Positions 53,521 through 62,283 of a DNA stretch of 64,000 nt are shown here, piece by piece. The position numbers and the translations under genes were made by a program. Under the pieces are notes generated by a model. That model saw nothing but the letters and a program-made list of their open reading frames with translations. It had not been told where the DNA came from and searched no databases. The stretch covers positions 124,001 to 188,000 of the forward strand of contig NZ_BOVQ01000004.1 of NCBI RefSeq assembly GCF_018403765.1. The letters are read 5' to 3'. Position 1 is the stretch's first letter. Each line of letters begins with the position of its first letter. Origin of the DNA: Lactococcus nasutitermitis (GTDB lineage Bacteria > Bacillota > Bacilli > Lactobacillales > Streptococcaceae).

Positions 53521-55095
53521 TTATACATAGACATTTTCAGGAGCAATAGGTGTTGTTGAAGTCATGTATCTCATGAGTTCTTCTTGATTGGTTGCTTTCG
53601 CATCGAGACAAGCTGTGATGATACCCGCGTTCATCGTGTAAATCCGATCACAAATTCCTAAAAGTTCTGGAAGTTCTGAAGAAATAACGACAACTGCTGA
53701 ACCAACATCCGCGAGCTTATCAATAATTTCATAAATATCGAACTTTGCTCCGACGTCAATTCCGCGAGTTGGCTCATCTAAAATGAGGACACGAGGGCTT
53801 GTAGAAACCCATTTAGATAGAACTACTTTTTGTTGATTGCCTCCTGAAAGATTGCCAGCTGGCATTTCAATCGTTGGTGCTTTGGTACGAAAGTCCTTTC
53901 TAAATTTTTCAGCTACTTTTATTTCAACATCTTGATCAATCACACCATGCTTTGAGAGGGTCAATAGACTTGCAAGTGAAGTATTTTCTCGAATGCTAGC
54001 AATGAGATTTAAACCATAAGTTTTTCTATCTTCTGTTGCATAAGCTACGCCAGCATCGACTGCTGAGCGAACATTTGGAAACTCAATTTCTTTTCCATCA
54101 AGAAAAATTTTCCCTGATGCGTTACTTCCATACTGTTTTCCAAAAATCGACATTGCGGTTTCTGTTCGTCCTGAGCCTACTAAACCTGCAAAGCCAATGA
54201 TTTCACCAGCTCGAACATTGAAACTGACTTCTTTTGCGACAAGACGATTGGTATCAAGCGGATGGTGCATTTTCCATTTTTCAACACGGAAAAGTTCATT
54301 ACCTAATTTTGGTGTGTGTTCTGGATAGCGCGAATCAAGTGGTCGTCCTACCATATCACGAATAAGGTCTGCTTCATTAAGCGGTTTTTCTTCTGTAATT
54401 TCAATATGAGAAATTGTCGTCCCATCACGAATGACTTGTACAGAATCTGCTGAAGCTGCTATTTCATTGAGTTTATGAGAGATGATGATTGCTGTAATTC
54501 CTTTTGTTTTTCTGAGATTATCAATAATTCCCAGTAAATGAAAAGAATCTTCATCATTGAGAGCGGCTGTTGGCTCGTCCAATATAATCAACTTCAAATC
54601 TTTTGTCAGTGCTTTCGCAATTTCAACAAGTTGCTGTTTACCAACACCTATACTTGAAATCAATGTTTCAGGGTCCTCGTCTAATCCAACTTGTGCTAAT
54701 ACATCGCGTGTCATTTTTCGTTGGGCTTCATCATCTATTGCAATCCCTTTTTTGATTGAATTGCCAAGAAAAATATTATCTGAAATGCTCATATAGGGAA
54801 CAAGTGCTAACTCTTGGTGAATAATGACGATGCCTTCTTCTTCGGAATCGCGAATGTTTTTGAATTCACAGATTTTTCCGTTATAAACAATATCTCCTTC
54901 ATAAGTGCCATGTGGATAAACACCTGATAGGACATTCATCATCGTAGATTTTCCAGCTCCGTTTTCACCACAAATCGAAAAGATTTCTCCGCGCCTGACA
55001 GACATTGTAATATCTTTGAGTGCTGTGACTGGACCAAATTTTTTGACAATATGTTTCATCTCCAGAATAATATCTGGATTGCTCTTTTCAGCCAT
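53521..55095 (-). CDS. xylG: D-xylose ABC importer ATPase XylG
   Basis: A 524-residue CUT2-type protein with two ABC domains. Domain 1: Walker A GENGAGKST, signature IGVGKQQLVEIA, Walker B LILDEPTAAL. Domain 2: GLVGSGRTE, LSGGNQQK, LILDEPTRGID. Energises xylose uptake with XylH and the XylF lipoprotein. Start behind GGAGGCAAG. A stem-loop separates it from xylF. Confidence 0.92.
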   Translation of the reverse strand: MAEKSNPDIILEMKHIVKKFGPVTALKDITMSVRRGEIFSICGENGAGKSTMMNVLSGVYPHGTYEGDIVYNGKICEFKNIRDSEEEGIVIIHQELALVPYMSISDNIFLGNSIKKGIAIDDEAQRKMTRDVLAQVGLDEDPETLISSIGVGKQQLVEIAKALTKDLKLIILDEPTAALNDEDSFHLLGIIDNLRKTKGITAIIISHKLNEIAASADSVQVIRDGTTISHIEITEEKPLNEADLIRDMVGRPLDSRYPEHTPKLGNELFRVEKWKMHHPLDTNRLVAKEVSFNVRAGEIIGFAGLVGSGRTETAMSIFGKQYGSNASGKIFLDGKEIEFPNVRSAVDAGVAYATEDRKTYGLNLIASIRENTSLASLLTLSKHGVIDQDVEIKVAEKFRKDFRTKAPTIEMPAGNLSGGNQQKVVLSKWVSTSPRVLILDEPTRGIDVGAKFDIYEIIDKLADVGSAVVVISSELPELLGICDRIYTMNAGIITACLDAKATNQEELMRYMTSTTPIAPENVYV

Positions 55096-55122
55096 TCTTG
55101 CCTCCTTTTTTAATTAAAGAAT

Positions 55123-55160
55123 GCGTGTGCAGATAGTCAGGTCTGCACACTACACACGCT
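55123..55160 (-). promoter_or_regulatory. Stem-loop between xylF and xylG
   Basis: GTGTGCAGA (55125-55133) pairs with TCTGCACAC (55142-55150), and GCG...CGC can extend it. No T run follows on the minus strand, so it looks like an RNA-stabilising element that raises xylF mRNA over the downstream genes. Confidence 0.65.
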
Positions 55161-55173
55161 TTTTTATGATTTT

Positions 55174-56280
55174 TTAATTTAATCCAGCTTCTTTAGCTGT
55201 GATGTAGCCTGTATCAACAAGAACAGATTTTACATTATCTTTTGTCACAACTTGAGGTGTTAACTGAACAGTTGGAACTTCTTTTTGTCCATTAGAAGAT
55301 GTTGAGTCTGTTTTTGGTGTTTTGCCCTTCACTGTGTCATAAATGATGGAAGTAACTGTGTCTGCAAGCTTCTTATCTGATTTATAGACGGACATATATT
55401 GCTCGCCTTTAACAATCAATGGTATATTTTGTGTTTCACAGTCTTGACCTGTAATAACAACTTTTGATGGGTCAATTCCTGAAGCTTTAAGTGCTGAAAT
55501 GACTCCAAAAGCTTGCGCATCATTTGGAGCTAGGACAGCATCAAGTTTCTTCCCTCCTGTGTAGAAAGAGTTCAAGCGTGTCTGCATTTCAGTTTGAGCT
55601 GCTTTTTGTGTCCAATCAATCGCAACTTGTTGAAAATTATCATCGACACCTTTTTTGGATGGAGAAACTAAAACACCAGATTTAAAGTAAGAGTCTAAGA
55701 CACTCATTGCACCTTTGAAGAATTGCGGTGCATTATTATCTGTTGGTGAACCACCAAGAAGTTCAATATTAAATGGTCCTTTAGCACCTTTATCAATACC
55801 TAGTTTTTGAACAATGGCTTGTGCTTGCAATTTACCAACACCTTGAAGATTATATGTCGCATAGTAATCAACGTTTTTCGTGTTCATGATAAGCCGGTCA
55901 TAAGCGATAACTTTGGCGCCATTTTTATTCGCTGCTGCTACTGCTGGGCCAAGAGTTGTGCCATCTTGTGCCGCAATGACGATATATTTATCGCCTTTAT
56001 TTGCCATATTTTGGACTTGTTGAGACTGAGTGGAAGTTGAAGAATTAGCATATTGAATATCTGTTTTGTAGCCTTTTGCTTCAAGATCTTTTTTCAAATC
56101 CTGAGCAGCTGAAGGCCAGCGTTGCAAAGCTTTGTCTGGCATTGAAATACCGACTGTAATATTTTTTGAATTAGTAGCGCCCGAGGAACCTGAACGGCTA
56201 CTTGTACTACAACCCGCGAGTGTTAAGGCAGCTCCCATTAGGACTGCTGTTCCCAAAAATATCTTTTTTGGTTTATTCAT
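55174..56280 (-). CDS. xylF: D-xylose-binding lipoprotein XylF
   Basis: A 368-residue periplasmic-binding-protein-like lipoprotein. The signal peptide ends in LTLAGC, with the lipidated cysteine at residue 24. The mature domain starts KNITVGISMPDKALQRWPSA, typical of XylF/ChvE sugar-binding proteins. I start at 56280 (MNKPKK) because GGAGGA lies at proper distance; the frame to 56295 has none. First gene of xylFGH; cre and palindrome lie upstream. Confidence 0.9.
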   Translation of the reverse strand: MNKPKKIFLGTAVLMGAALTLAGCSTSSRSGSSGATNSKNITVGISMPDKALQRWPSAAQDLKKDLEAKGYKTDIQYANSSTSTQSQQVQNMANKGDKYIVIAAQDGTTLGPAVAAANKNGAKVIAYDRLIMNTKNVDYYATYNLQGVGKLQAQAIVQKLGIDKGAKGPFNIELLGGSPTDNNAPQFFKGAMSVLDSYFKSGVLVSPSKKGVDDNFQQVAIDWTQKAAQTEMQTRLNSFYTGGKKLDAVLAPNDAQAFGVISALKASGIDPSKVVITGQDCETQNIPLIVKGEQYMSVYKSDKKLADTVTSIIYDTVKGKTPKTDSTSSNGQKEVPTVQLTPQVVTKDNVKSVLVDTGYITAKEAGLN

Positions 56281-56308
56281 GATTAAATCCTCCATTTAGA
56301 TTTATAGG

Positions 56309-56323
56309 GATGACAATGTCATC
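56309..56323. promoter_or_regulatory. 15-bp palindrome upstream of xylF
   Basis: GATGACAATGTCATC, a perfect 7+1+7 palindrome about 30 bases before the xylF start, downstream of the cre site. A possible operator; the regulator is unknown. Confidence 0.4.
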
Positions 56324-56351
56324 AATTTTTTAACTGATTGTGTTGCGTATT

Positions 56352-56365
56352 TTAAAGCGCTTTCA
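56352..56365. promoter_or_regulatory. cre site upstream of xylFGH
   Basis: TTAAAGCGCTTTCA is near-palindromic and matches the CcpA site apart from one edge base. Expected to put xylose uptake under glucose repression. Confidence 0.7.
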
Positions 56366-56430
56366 TATTTTCTTTAAAACTATTCCCAATGGGAATAATT
56401 TTTTTATCGGATATTTGTTAGTGTTTTTTA

Positions 56431-58113
56431 TTAGTCAAATCTTGATTCACTTGCTTGCCAGCTATATGAGCCATCGGGAAGCAATTTATCTCCAAGTTCT
56501 TTGTAGTCGAAATCTCTGAATTCTGCTTTGAGTTGATAACCTGAATAGTCAACTGCTGCTAAGCCTACGAAAGCTCCTGTGAAGAAACCGCCGTAACTTT
56601 GCAGGATGTAATCATCTGACAAGATAGCTGCATCAAGTGTGACTGGAATTTCTTTGAAATTTTCACCGTCAAAGCTGTATTCATAGCTATAACTTTCTTT
56701 ACGTGCTTTTGTGCGGAACCAGACATATTCAGTATCTGTAGGGATTTTAATCGCATCATCTTTCAGATATGATGTGTAGTTTCCGCGATTGTTTTCACCA
56801 ATTTCAATGACATGACCGTTGATTTCATTCCATGTGATAAAGGCAAAACTCCAGTGGCGGTCGTTATAGAAATTTGTCATGCCAGCCATTTGCTGATAGC
56901 TAAATGGTTCAAATTTAACTTTGACGGTCGCATCAAAATAGAAAGCTTGCCAACGTCTGGCGATGAGGGACAAATCGTGTGTATTGGCGAGAGAACCTTT
57001 GCCAATAAGGGTTAATTTGCCATCGCCTGTTGTTCCCATTTCGCTTGTGAATGGAATGCGCAAGGTGTTCCAGTTGAGGGTGTCTAGTTCTGGGCTTGTA
57101 AAGTCATCGTGTTGAGAATGGTGGGCAGGAGCTGTTGTTTCAATCGCATCTTTTGGTAAATCGACGAAAGTTGTTCCTCCGTGTCCGCCAACAATACGTG
57201 GCCAGCCTGCTTCATCCCATTCTACTTTTTGGATGGAAGTTTCGCGTCCTAGAGTTGACCAACCTCGTGGGTCTGTACTGGATTCATTGACATGATTCCA
57301 CGGACGTGCCATGAGTGAAGCGTAATACCACTCGCCACTTGGTGTTTCTACGAGTGCGCCGTGTCCTTGTTTTTGGACATAATTGTCAGGTGTATCAAAG
57401 TTTGTGATGAATGGGTCGCCCGGCTCTGTTTCAAAGCTAAGTGCTTCTAGTGTTTTTGAGCGGGCAACGACTTCTTGGTGAGTAAAGACGGTTCCACCTT
57501 GAGCGGCAAAAAGGTAGTAATATCCGTTAATTTTGTAGAGATGTGGGCCTTCAACAAGTTTTACTTCTGTACCTGTATAAATTGTACGAGCTGTTTTTGG
57601 TTGAAGTTTCATGGTTGTTGTGTCAAATTCGGTCAGGGTGATGCCGTCAAAAGGATGATGATATTCACGATGGTCCCAAGTTTGTTGGACGAGGTATTTT
57701 CTGCCGTCTTCGTCATGAAAAAGTGAGGCGTCAAAACCTACACCATTGAGTTTGATTGGCTCTGACCATGGTCCTTCAATTTTTGACGAAACTGTCAAAT
57801 AATTTGTCATATCTTTAAAGGCGCCTTCAACGATTTTTACATCAGTATAGACTAGCCAGAATTTTCCATCAGCATAGGAAAGGTCGGGTGCCCAGATACC
57901 TCCTGATGCAGGATTTCCTTTCATATCGAGTAAAGTTTTTGTCGAAAGCGGGCTTGGAAGCTGCTGCCAATGCGCGAGGTCTTTTGATGCGTGCAATCGT
58001 ACACCGGGAAACCATTCAAATGTAGAATTGGCAATGTAATAAGTATCTCCCACGCGAATCATAGATGGGTCAGCATTAAAACCTGGAAGAACTGGATTTT
58101 GAAGTTTTGTCAT
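56431..58113 (-). CDS. xynB: GH43 beta-xylosidase
   Basis: A 560-residue glycoside hydrolase 43 enzyme that releases xylose from xylo-oligosaccharides. The five-bladed propeller starts NPVLPGFNADPSMIRVGDTYYIANSTF, carrying the general base Asp (DPS). GVGFDASLFHDEDGRKYLV supplies the pKa-modulating Asp, and LVEGPHLYKINGYYYLF the general acid Glu. A C-terminal beta-sandwich (from about 330) completes the family layout. No signal peptide, so it acts inside the cell. TAAAGGAGAA precedes the ATG. A palindrome copy (57781) is read within VSSK. Confidence 0.93.
   Translation of the reverse strand: MTKLQNPVLPGFNADPSMIRVGDTYYIANSTFEWFPGVRLHASKDLAHWQQLPSPLSTKTLLDMKGNPASGGIWAPDLSYADGKFWLVYTDVKIVEGAFKDMTNYLTVSSKIEGPWSEPIKLNGVGFDASLFHDEDGRKYLVQQTWDHREYHHPFDGITLTEFDTTTMKLQPKTARTIYTGTEVKLVEGPHLYKINGYYYLFAAQGGTVFTHQEVVARSKTLEALSFETEPGDPFITNFDTPDNYVQKQGHGALVETPSGEWYYASLMARPWNHVNESSTDPRGWSTLGRETSIQKVEWDEAGWPRIVGGHGGTTFVDLPKDAIETTAPAHHSQHDDFTSPELDTLNWNTLRIPFTSEMGTTGDGKLTLIGKGSLANTHDLSLIARRWQAFYFDATVKVKFEPFSYQQMAGMTNFYNDRHWSFAFITWNEINGHVIEIGENNRGNYTSYLKDDAIKIPTDTEYVWFRTKARKESYSYEYSFDGENFKEIPVTLDAAILSDDYILQSYGGFFTGAFVGLAAVDYSGYQLKAEFRDFDYKELGDKLLPDGSYSWQASESRFD
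57781..57800. repeat. Palindrome family copy 18 (inside xynB)
   Basis: TTTTGACGAAACTGTCAAAT, one base off the core on the left side, translated as LTVSSK. Confidence 0.65.
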
Positions 58114-58144
58114 GTGGTAAATTCTCCTTTATGAGTGAATATTT

Positions 58145-58184
58145 TTTTGACAGTTTCATCAAAAAACTTTTTAAAGCTGTCAAT
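58145..58184. repeat. Palindrome family copy 19 plus half-copy (intergenic)
   Basis: TTTTGACAGTTTCATCAAAA (58145-58164), then AAAGCTGTCAATGC (58171-58184), between the xylM stop and the xynB start. Confidence 0.65.
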
Positions 58185-58216
58185 GCACTGTTTTGTGCAA
58201 TGTGTCTAAAATTGAA

Positions 58217-59224
58217 CTACTCTGTTGAAAATGTATAACTGCTACAAAATGTTTTTTCTGTATTTGCGGGAAGCGCGATACTGCCCCATTCTGGATGATG
58301 TACCATGTCAGGTAATTCTTGAAATTCAATAGCAATTCCGCGATTTGGCGTCATGCGTTTTCCAGCAATGGTTGAGTTTTGCTCTGGATGCGTTGCTGTA
58401 TAGATGACGACAGCTTGCCTATCTGTTTGACAGCTTAATTTTCGTCCAGAATTTGGCGAATAAAGTGTCAAGGTTTTTTCTGTCAAATTTTCTGGATAAA
58501 CAAAACAGTTGTCAAGTCCATCAGGAAGCTGTTTTTGAATATCGGAAATACTCCGCGCCCTTCGCAAGTCGTAGGAACTTTTTGACAGTTCTGTCAAAAA
58601 TCCTGTGGGAATATTTTCCGAGTCAACTTCGACCAGACGGTCTGCGGGAACTGTCAAAAGATGATTGAGCGTGTTTTCATGGTCTGCTGACAGATTAAAA
58701 TAGGGGTGAAAAGCTGGATTGAACACTGTGTCTTTTTTTGACAAAGCTGTCAAAAATACTTTGAGCTGATTTTTTATCAATTCGTAAGTCACAGTCGCTT
58801 TGATTGGGCCAAGAAATCCGGAAATCTCATCTTCTAGTGTCAAAGTCACTCCAACAGAATTTTCTGTCTGAAAAGGACACATTGTCCAAAATTGACGTTC
58901 CCACGATTTCTCCCCAGAATGCAATAAATTTCCATTTTCATTTGCTTCAAATCTGAGATCATCATAAGCTGCACCAGCAATTCTGCCAGCTACAGGCCCA
59001 CAAATCAAACCATAATAACCGCCGTCAACTGCATAAGAATCCGGTTCATCGCGTGACAAGAGAATATTTTCAAAAACACCGTTACGGTCAGGCGTAAAAA
59101 TCTTGTGACAACGTGCACCAAAATCATGCACAACAAGCGTCAAATAACCATTTGATAGAGTCATTTCTCGTATTTTTCCACCTGAAACTAAAGGAATTTC
59201 TTTCTCAACAATCTGTCCTGTCAT
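58217..59224 (-). CDS. xylM: Aldose 1-epimerase (mutarotase), xylose operon
   Basis: A 335-residue galactose-mutarotase-fold protein. It has NGYLTLVVHDFGARCHKIFTPDRNG at the start, GPVAGRIAG (family motif), the catalytic NPAFHPYFNLS and the C-terminal Glu in AIEFQELPD. It interconverts sugar anomers, here probably of xylose, ahead of isomerisation. I start at 59224 with GAGG at good spacing, just after the xylB stop. Two palindromes lie inside. Confidence 0.85.
   Translation of the reverse strand: MTGQIVEKEIPLVSGGKIREMTLSNGYLTLVVHDFGARCHKIFTPDRNGVFENILLSRDEPDSYAVDGGYYGLICGPVAGRIAGAAYDDLRFEANENGNLLHSGEKSWERQFWTMCPFQTENSVGVTLTLEDEISGFLGPIKATVTYELIKNQLKVFLTALSKKDTVFNPAFHPYFNLSADHENTLNHLLTVPADRLVEVDSENIPTGFLTELSKSSYDLRRARSISDIQKQLPDGLDNCFVYPENLTEKTLTLYSPNSGRKLSCQTDRQAVVIYTATHPEQNSTIAGKRMTPNRGIAIEFQELPDMVHHPEWGSIALPANTEKTFCSSYTFSTE
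58580..58599. repeat. Palindrome family copy 20 (inside xylM)
   Basis: TTTTGACAGTTCTGTCAAAA, identical to copy 15, here translated as LTELSK. Confidence 0.88.
58736..58755. repeat. Palindrome family copy 21 (inside xylM)
   Basis: TTTTGACAAAGCTGTCAAAA, identical to copy 6, translated as LTALSK. Confidence 0.85.
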
Positions 59225-59225
59225 T

Positions 59226-60731
59226 TTATGCCTCGTCATTCAAGTCAACCAACTGGTGCGAAATTCCTGCTGTTGCTTGATAAGCCTGCTTCCAAATCTG
59301 ATAGACCTTTTCATATTTAGCAACATTTTCAGCAATCGGTGTGAAAGTTTCTGACTGATAATGAACGAAAGTAGCTGTCAATTCTTCTAAATTCTCATAA
59401 AAACCACACCCAAAAGCTGCAATCATACAAGCACCAAGTCCAGGCCCTTGCTCAACTGTCAATCGTATCATTTCACTATCAAAAATATCTGCCTGCATCT
59501 GCATAATATCAGGATTTTGCGCCCCTCCACCAACAGAAATCAAGCGCTTAAATTTCTTAGCCTTCGTTGCCTCCATGATATCCTTGCTGTCACGCAATGA
59601 AAATGTAATCCCTTCCAATACGCTCCGTGAAAAATGACTTTGCTCATGAACAGCCGAAATTCCCAGAAAAGCGCCCCGAATTTTCGAGTCAAAATGTGGT
59701 GTCCGCTCCCCAACAATATAAGGTGTGAACAGCAAACCATCAGACCCCACAGCCACCGAGCCAACATCCGCCAAAAGTTCCGCAAAATCCAAACCATGAC
59801 CAAACGTTTCCTTGTACCAATTCAACGAATTTCCCGCTGCCAACGTCACTCCCATTGAATAATAAGCGCCCGGCACCGTATGATTAAAGAAATGAAGTTT
59901 CCCTTTATAATCCGCAATTTTAGGTTCAAAACTTGATACCACACCAGATGTTCCCATCGAAATCAAACCAACTTCCTCATTGATAAGACCGACACCAAGT
60001 GCTGCAGCTGCATTGTCTGCACCGCCAGCAAAAACTTTGACTTCCGTTGTAATTCCAAATTTCGCCTTCACTTCTTCTGTCAACACACCAATTTGTCCGA
60101 CAGATTCTGTCAATTCAGGTAAGATTTCCATTGACACATTAAAGGTTTTCGCAATCTCTTTGGACCATTCATGTTTTTCAATATCCAAAAGTAATGTTCC
60201 AGCAGCATCAGAATACTCTGTATGCACATTTCCCGTCAAATACAAGCCCAAATAATCTTTTGGTAGCATGATTTTCTTTACCTTTGTCCAAACTTCTGGC
60301 TCATTTTCTTGCAACCAGAGAATTTTTGGCAAAGTAAATCCTTCAAGTGCAATATTTCCTGTGATTTCAAGCAAACGACTTCCCATTTTATCCATGATTT
60401 CTTTACACTGCGCGCTTGTCCGCACATCATTCCATAAAATCGCTGGATAAACTGGCAGATTATTTTCGTCCAAAACCACAAGTGAGTGCATCTGTCCAGA
60501 AAAACTAATCCCTGCAAGTGCTGTCCCAAAGTCTGTTACATTTTTTGACAGTTCTGTCAGAACTTTTTCGAGCGCATTTGTCCAAATTTCTGGACGTTGT
60601 TCAGAAAATCCCTGCTTTGGATTATCAATCCCGTAACTTGCACTTTTTGTCAGAACAACATTTCCATCAGAAGTCATCAAAATCCCTTTAAGACTTGAAG
60701 TTCCAAGATCTATTCCCAATACATATTTCAT
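59226..60731 (-). CDS. xylB: Xylulokinase
   Basis: A 501-residue FGGY-family kinase phosphorylating D-xylulose to xylulose-5-phosphate. It begins YVLGIDLGTSSLKGILM (phosphate-1 motif), has ISFSGQMHSLVVLDENN (xylulokinase signature) and VFAGGADNAAAALGVG, and the C-terminal FGGY-type SVGGGAQNPDIMQMQADIF. It follows the deacetylase gene with an ATG/TAA overlap at 60731. A palindrome copy (60543) is read as LTELSK. Confidence 0.94.
   Translation of the reverse strand: MKYVLGIDLGTSSLKGILMTSDGNVVLTKSASYGIDNPKQGFSEQRPEIWTNALEKVLTELSKNVTDFGTALAGISFSGQMHSLVVLDENNLPVYPAILWNDVRTSAQCKEIMDKMGSRLLEITGNIALEGFTLPKILWLQENEPEVWTKVKKIMLPKDYLGLYLTGNVHTEYSDAAGTLLLDIEKHEWSKEIAKTFNVSMEILPELTESVGQIGVLTEEVKAKFGITTEVKVFAGGADNAAAALGVGLINEEVGLISMGTSGVVSSFEPKIADYKGKLHFFNHTVPGAYYSMGVTLAAGNSLNWYKETFGHGLDFAELLADVGSVAVGSDGLLFTPYIVGERTPHFDSKIRGAFLGISAVHEQSHFSRSVLEGITFSLRDSKDIMEATKAKKFKRLISVGGGAQNPDIMQMQADIFDSEMIRLTVEQGPGLGACMIAAFGCGFYENLEELTATFVHYQSETFTPIAENVAKYEKVYQIWKQAYQATAGISHQLVDLNDEA
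60543..60562. repeat. Palindrome family copy 22 (inside xylB)
   Basis: TTTTGACAGTTCTGTCAGAA, translated as LTELSK. Confidence 0.8.
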
Positions 60732-61375
60732 TATTTTTTACCTTTCTCATTTTCAAAACCAACTTTATCTCGTCGATTTTGCGAATAATAAATATAAGCT
60801 TCATCATCAAGTTGCTCACCTAACAAATCAGGTACCGTCTTAAACACAAAATTTTCAGCCTCCAAAAAATCCAGTACTGCAGGCAAAGCATTCGCATCCG
60901 CTTCTTGAAAATCGTGCATCAGTACAATATCACCATCCTGCGCAGATTGTATCTCTTGCAAAACCAATGTTGCATCATGATGTTCCCAAGAACGTGTATC
61001 CAACGACCAGCAAATAATCGGACGATGTATAATTTTCAAAATTTCAGCATCCGCATCTCCAAAAGGTGGACGAACAAAAGCTGGTACAATCCCTGTATAT
61101 TTTTTGACAAGTCTGTCAGTAAGTTCAAGCTCCTCTTTTATCTCCTCCGCCGTCAAATCAAGCAAAGAAAGATGATGAAAAGTATGATTCCCAAAAGCAA
61201 ATAAACCACTCTTAGCCGCTTTTTCCAAAAGCTCAGGATATTGCAAGACGTGTTCTCCCCAAATCATAAAAGTCGCAGGAATCTTACGCGCAATCAATTC
61301 ATCCAAAATCCTCGAAGTCGTTTCCCCCCAAGGCCCATCATCAAAAGTCAAAGCAATCTCTTTTTTCGACATCAT
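60731..61375 (-). CDS. Cytoplasmic CE4 polysaccharide deacetylase
   Basis: A 214-residue NodB-fold deacetylase. Motif 1 is LTFDDGPWGETT (metal Asp and catalytic base), motif 2 GNHTFHHLSL (two metal His), motif 3 RPPFGDAD, motif 4 DTRSWEHHD, and motif 5 VLMHD. There is no signal peptide, unlike cell-wall deacetylases. Placed between the sugar importer and xylB, it probably removes acetyl groups from imported xylo-oligosaccharides. Start codon may be 61375 or 61372. A palindrome copy (61102) is read as DRLVK. Confidence 0.82.
   Translation of the reverse strand: MMSKKEIALTFDDGPWGETTSRILDELIARKIPATFMIWGEHVLQYPELLEKAAKSGLFAFGNHTFHHLSLLDLTAEEIKEELELTDRLVKKYTGIVPAFVRPPFGDADAEILKIIHRPIICWSLDTRSWEHHDATLVLQEIQSAQDGDIVLMHDFQEADANALPAVLDFLEAENFVFKTVPDLLGEQLDDEAYIYYSQNRRDKVGFENEKGKK
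61102..61121. repeat. Palindrome family copy 23 (inside deacetylase gene)
   Basis: TTTTGACAAGTCTGTCAGTA, in frame; right flank diverged. Confidence 0.65.
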
Positions 61376-61425
61376 TTCTCTTTTCTAATATCTGCTAAAA
61401 ATCAATTCACAAATAATGAACCTTC

Positions 61426-62283
61426 TTAACCCTTGACACCACCGTCAGTACCGCCACCAACAATAAAGCGAGACAAGAGCAGATAAACGATAATGATTGG
61501 TACCACCGTTACAGAAAGCCCAACATAAATAGCTCCCCACTCAACTGTGTGACCACCAGCACCCATCGCTGTAATTGTCTGCACAATCATTGGCAAAGTG
61601 TACATACTCTGTTTAGAAATCAAAATCAAAGGCATCAAGAAATTGTTCCAAGAAAAGACAAAACTAAAGATTGCCATTGTCGCAAGACCTGGTTTCATCA
61701 TTGGCAACATCACCCGATGGAAAATTGTCAATTCACTTGCCCCATCAAGACGCGCCGAATCCGCATAATCCTTGTTGTAAACCGTTGACATATACTCTAC
61801 AAGGAAAAATACCGTTGCAGGAGCCGCCATACCAGGCAAAATCAAAGGCAAAAAGTTATCCAGCAAATTCAAGCGAATCATAAATTCATAAAAACCAATC
61901 ATCGAAACTTGACTTGGTATCATGATGAGCGCCACGATAAAGCCATAAACCAACTTTTTCGCTTTAAAATCATAAGCAACCAAAGCATAAGCTCCCATCG
62001 CTGAAAAATAAACCGAAATAATCGTTGAGCCAGCAGCCACGAAGAAAGAATTCCCCACACCTTGTGCCATATTAAATCCATATTGGAAAAGTACTTTAAC
62101 ATTATGAATCAACGACGCCCCAGGAATTAAAGAAACACCTGTATTGATTTGTACCACCGAACGTGTCGAATTAATAAACATCATAACCAATGGCAAAATA
62201 CTAATAATTGTCAGCAAAACAAACACAATATAAATCAATATTCGGCGTGTCCGCAAAGCTTTACTCATACTCTCATTTTTCAT
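61426..62283 (-). CDS. Carbohydrate ABC importer permease (MalG type)
   Basis: A 285-residue permease with six helices. The EAA-like loop is YADSARLDGASELTIFHRVMLPMMKPGLATMAIF. It pairs with the MalF-type permease upstream, its ATG overlapping that gene's TGA, behind GGAGG. Likely substrate is xylo-oligosaccharide, from context. No ATPase gene is nearby, so it probably uses a shared MsmK-type ATPase. Confidence 0.88.
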   Translation of the reverse strand: MKNESMSKALRTRRILIYIVFVLLTIISILPLVMMFINSTRSVVQINTGVSLIPGASLIHNVKVLFQYGFNMAQGVGNSFFVAAGSTIISVYFSAMGAYALVAYDFKAKKLVYGFIVALIMIPSQVSMIGFYEFMIRLNLLDNFLPLILPGMAAPATVFFLVEYMSTVYNKDYADSARLDGASELTIFHRVMLPMMKPGLATMAIFSFVFSWNNFLMPLILISKQSMYTLPMIVQTITAMGAGGHTVEWGAIYVGLSVTVVPIIIVYLLLSRFIVGGGTDGGVKG

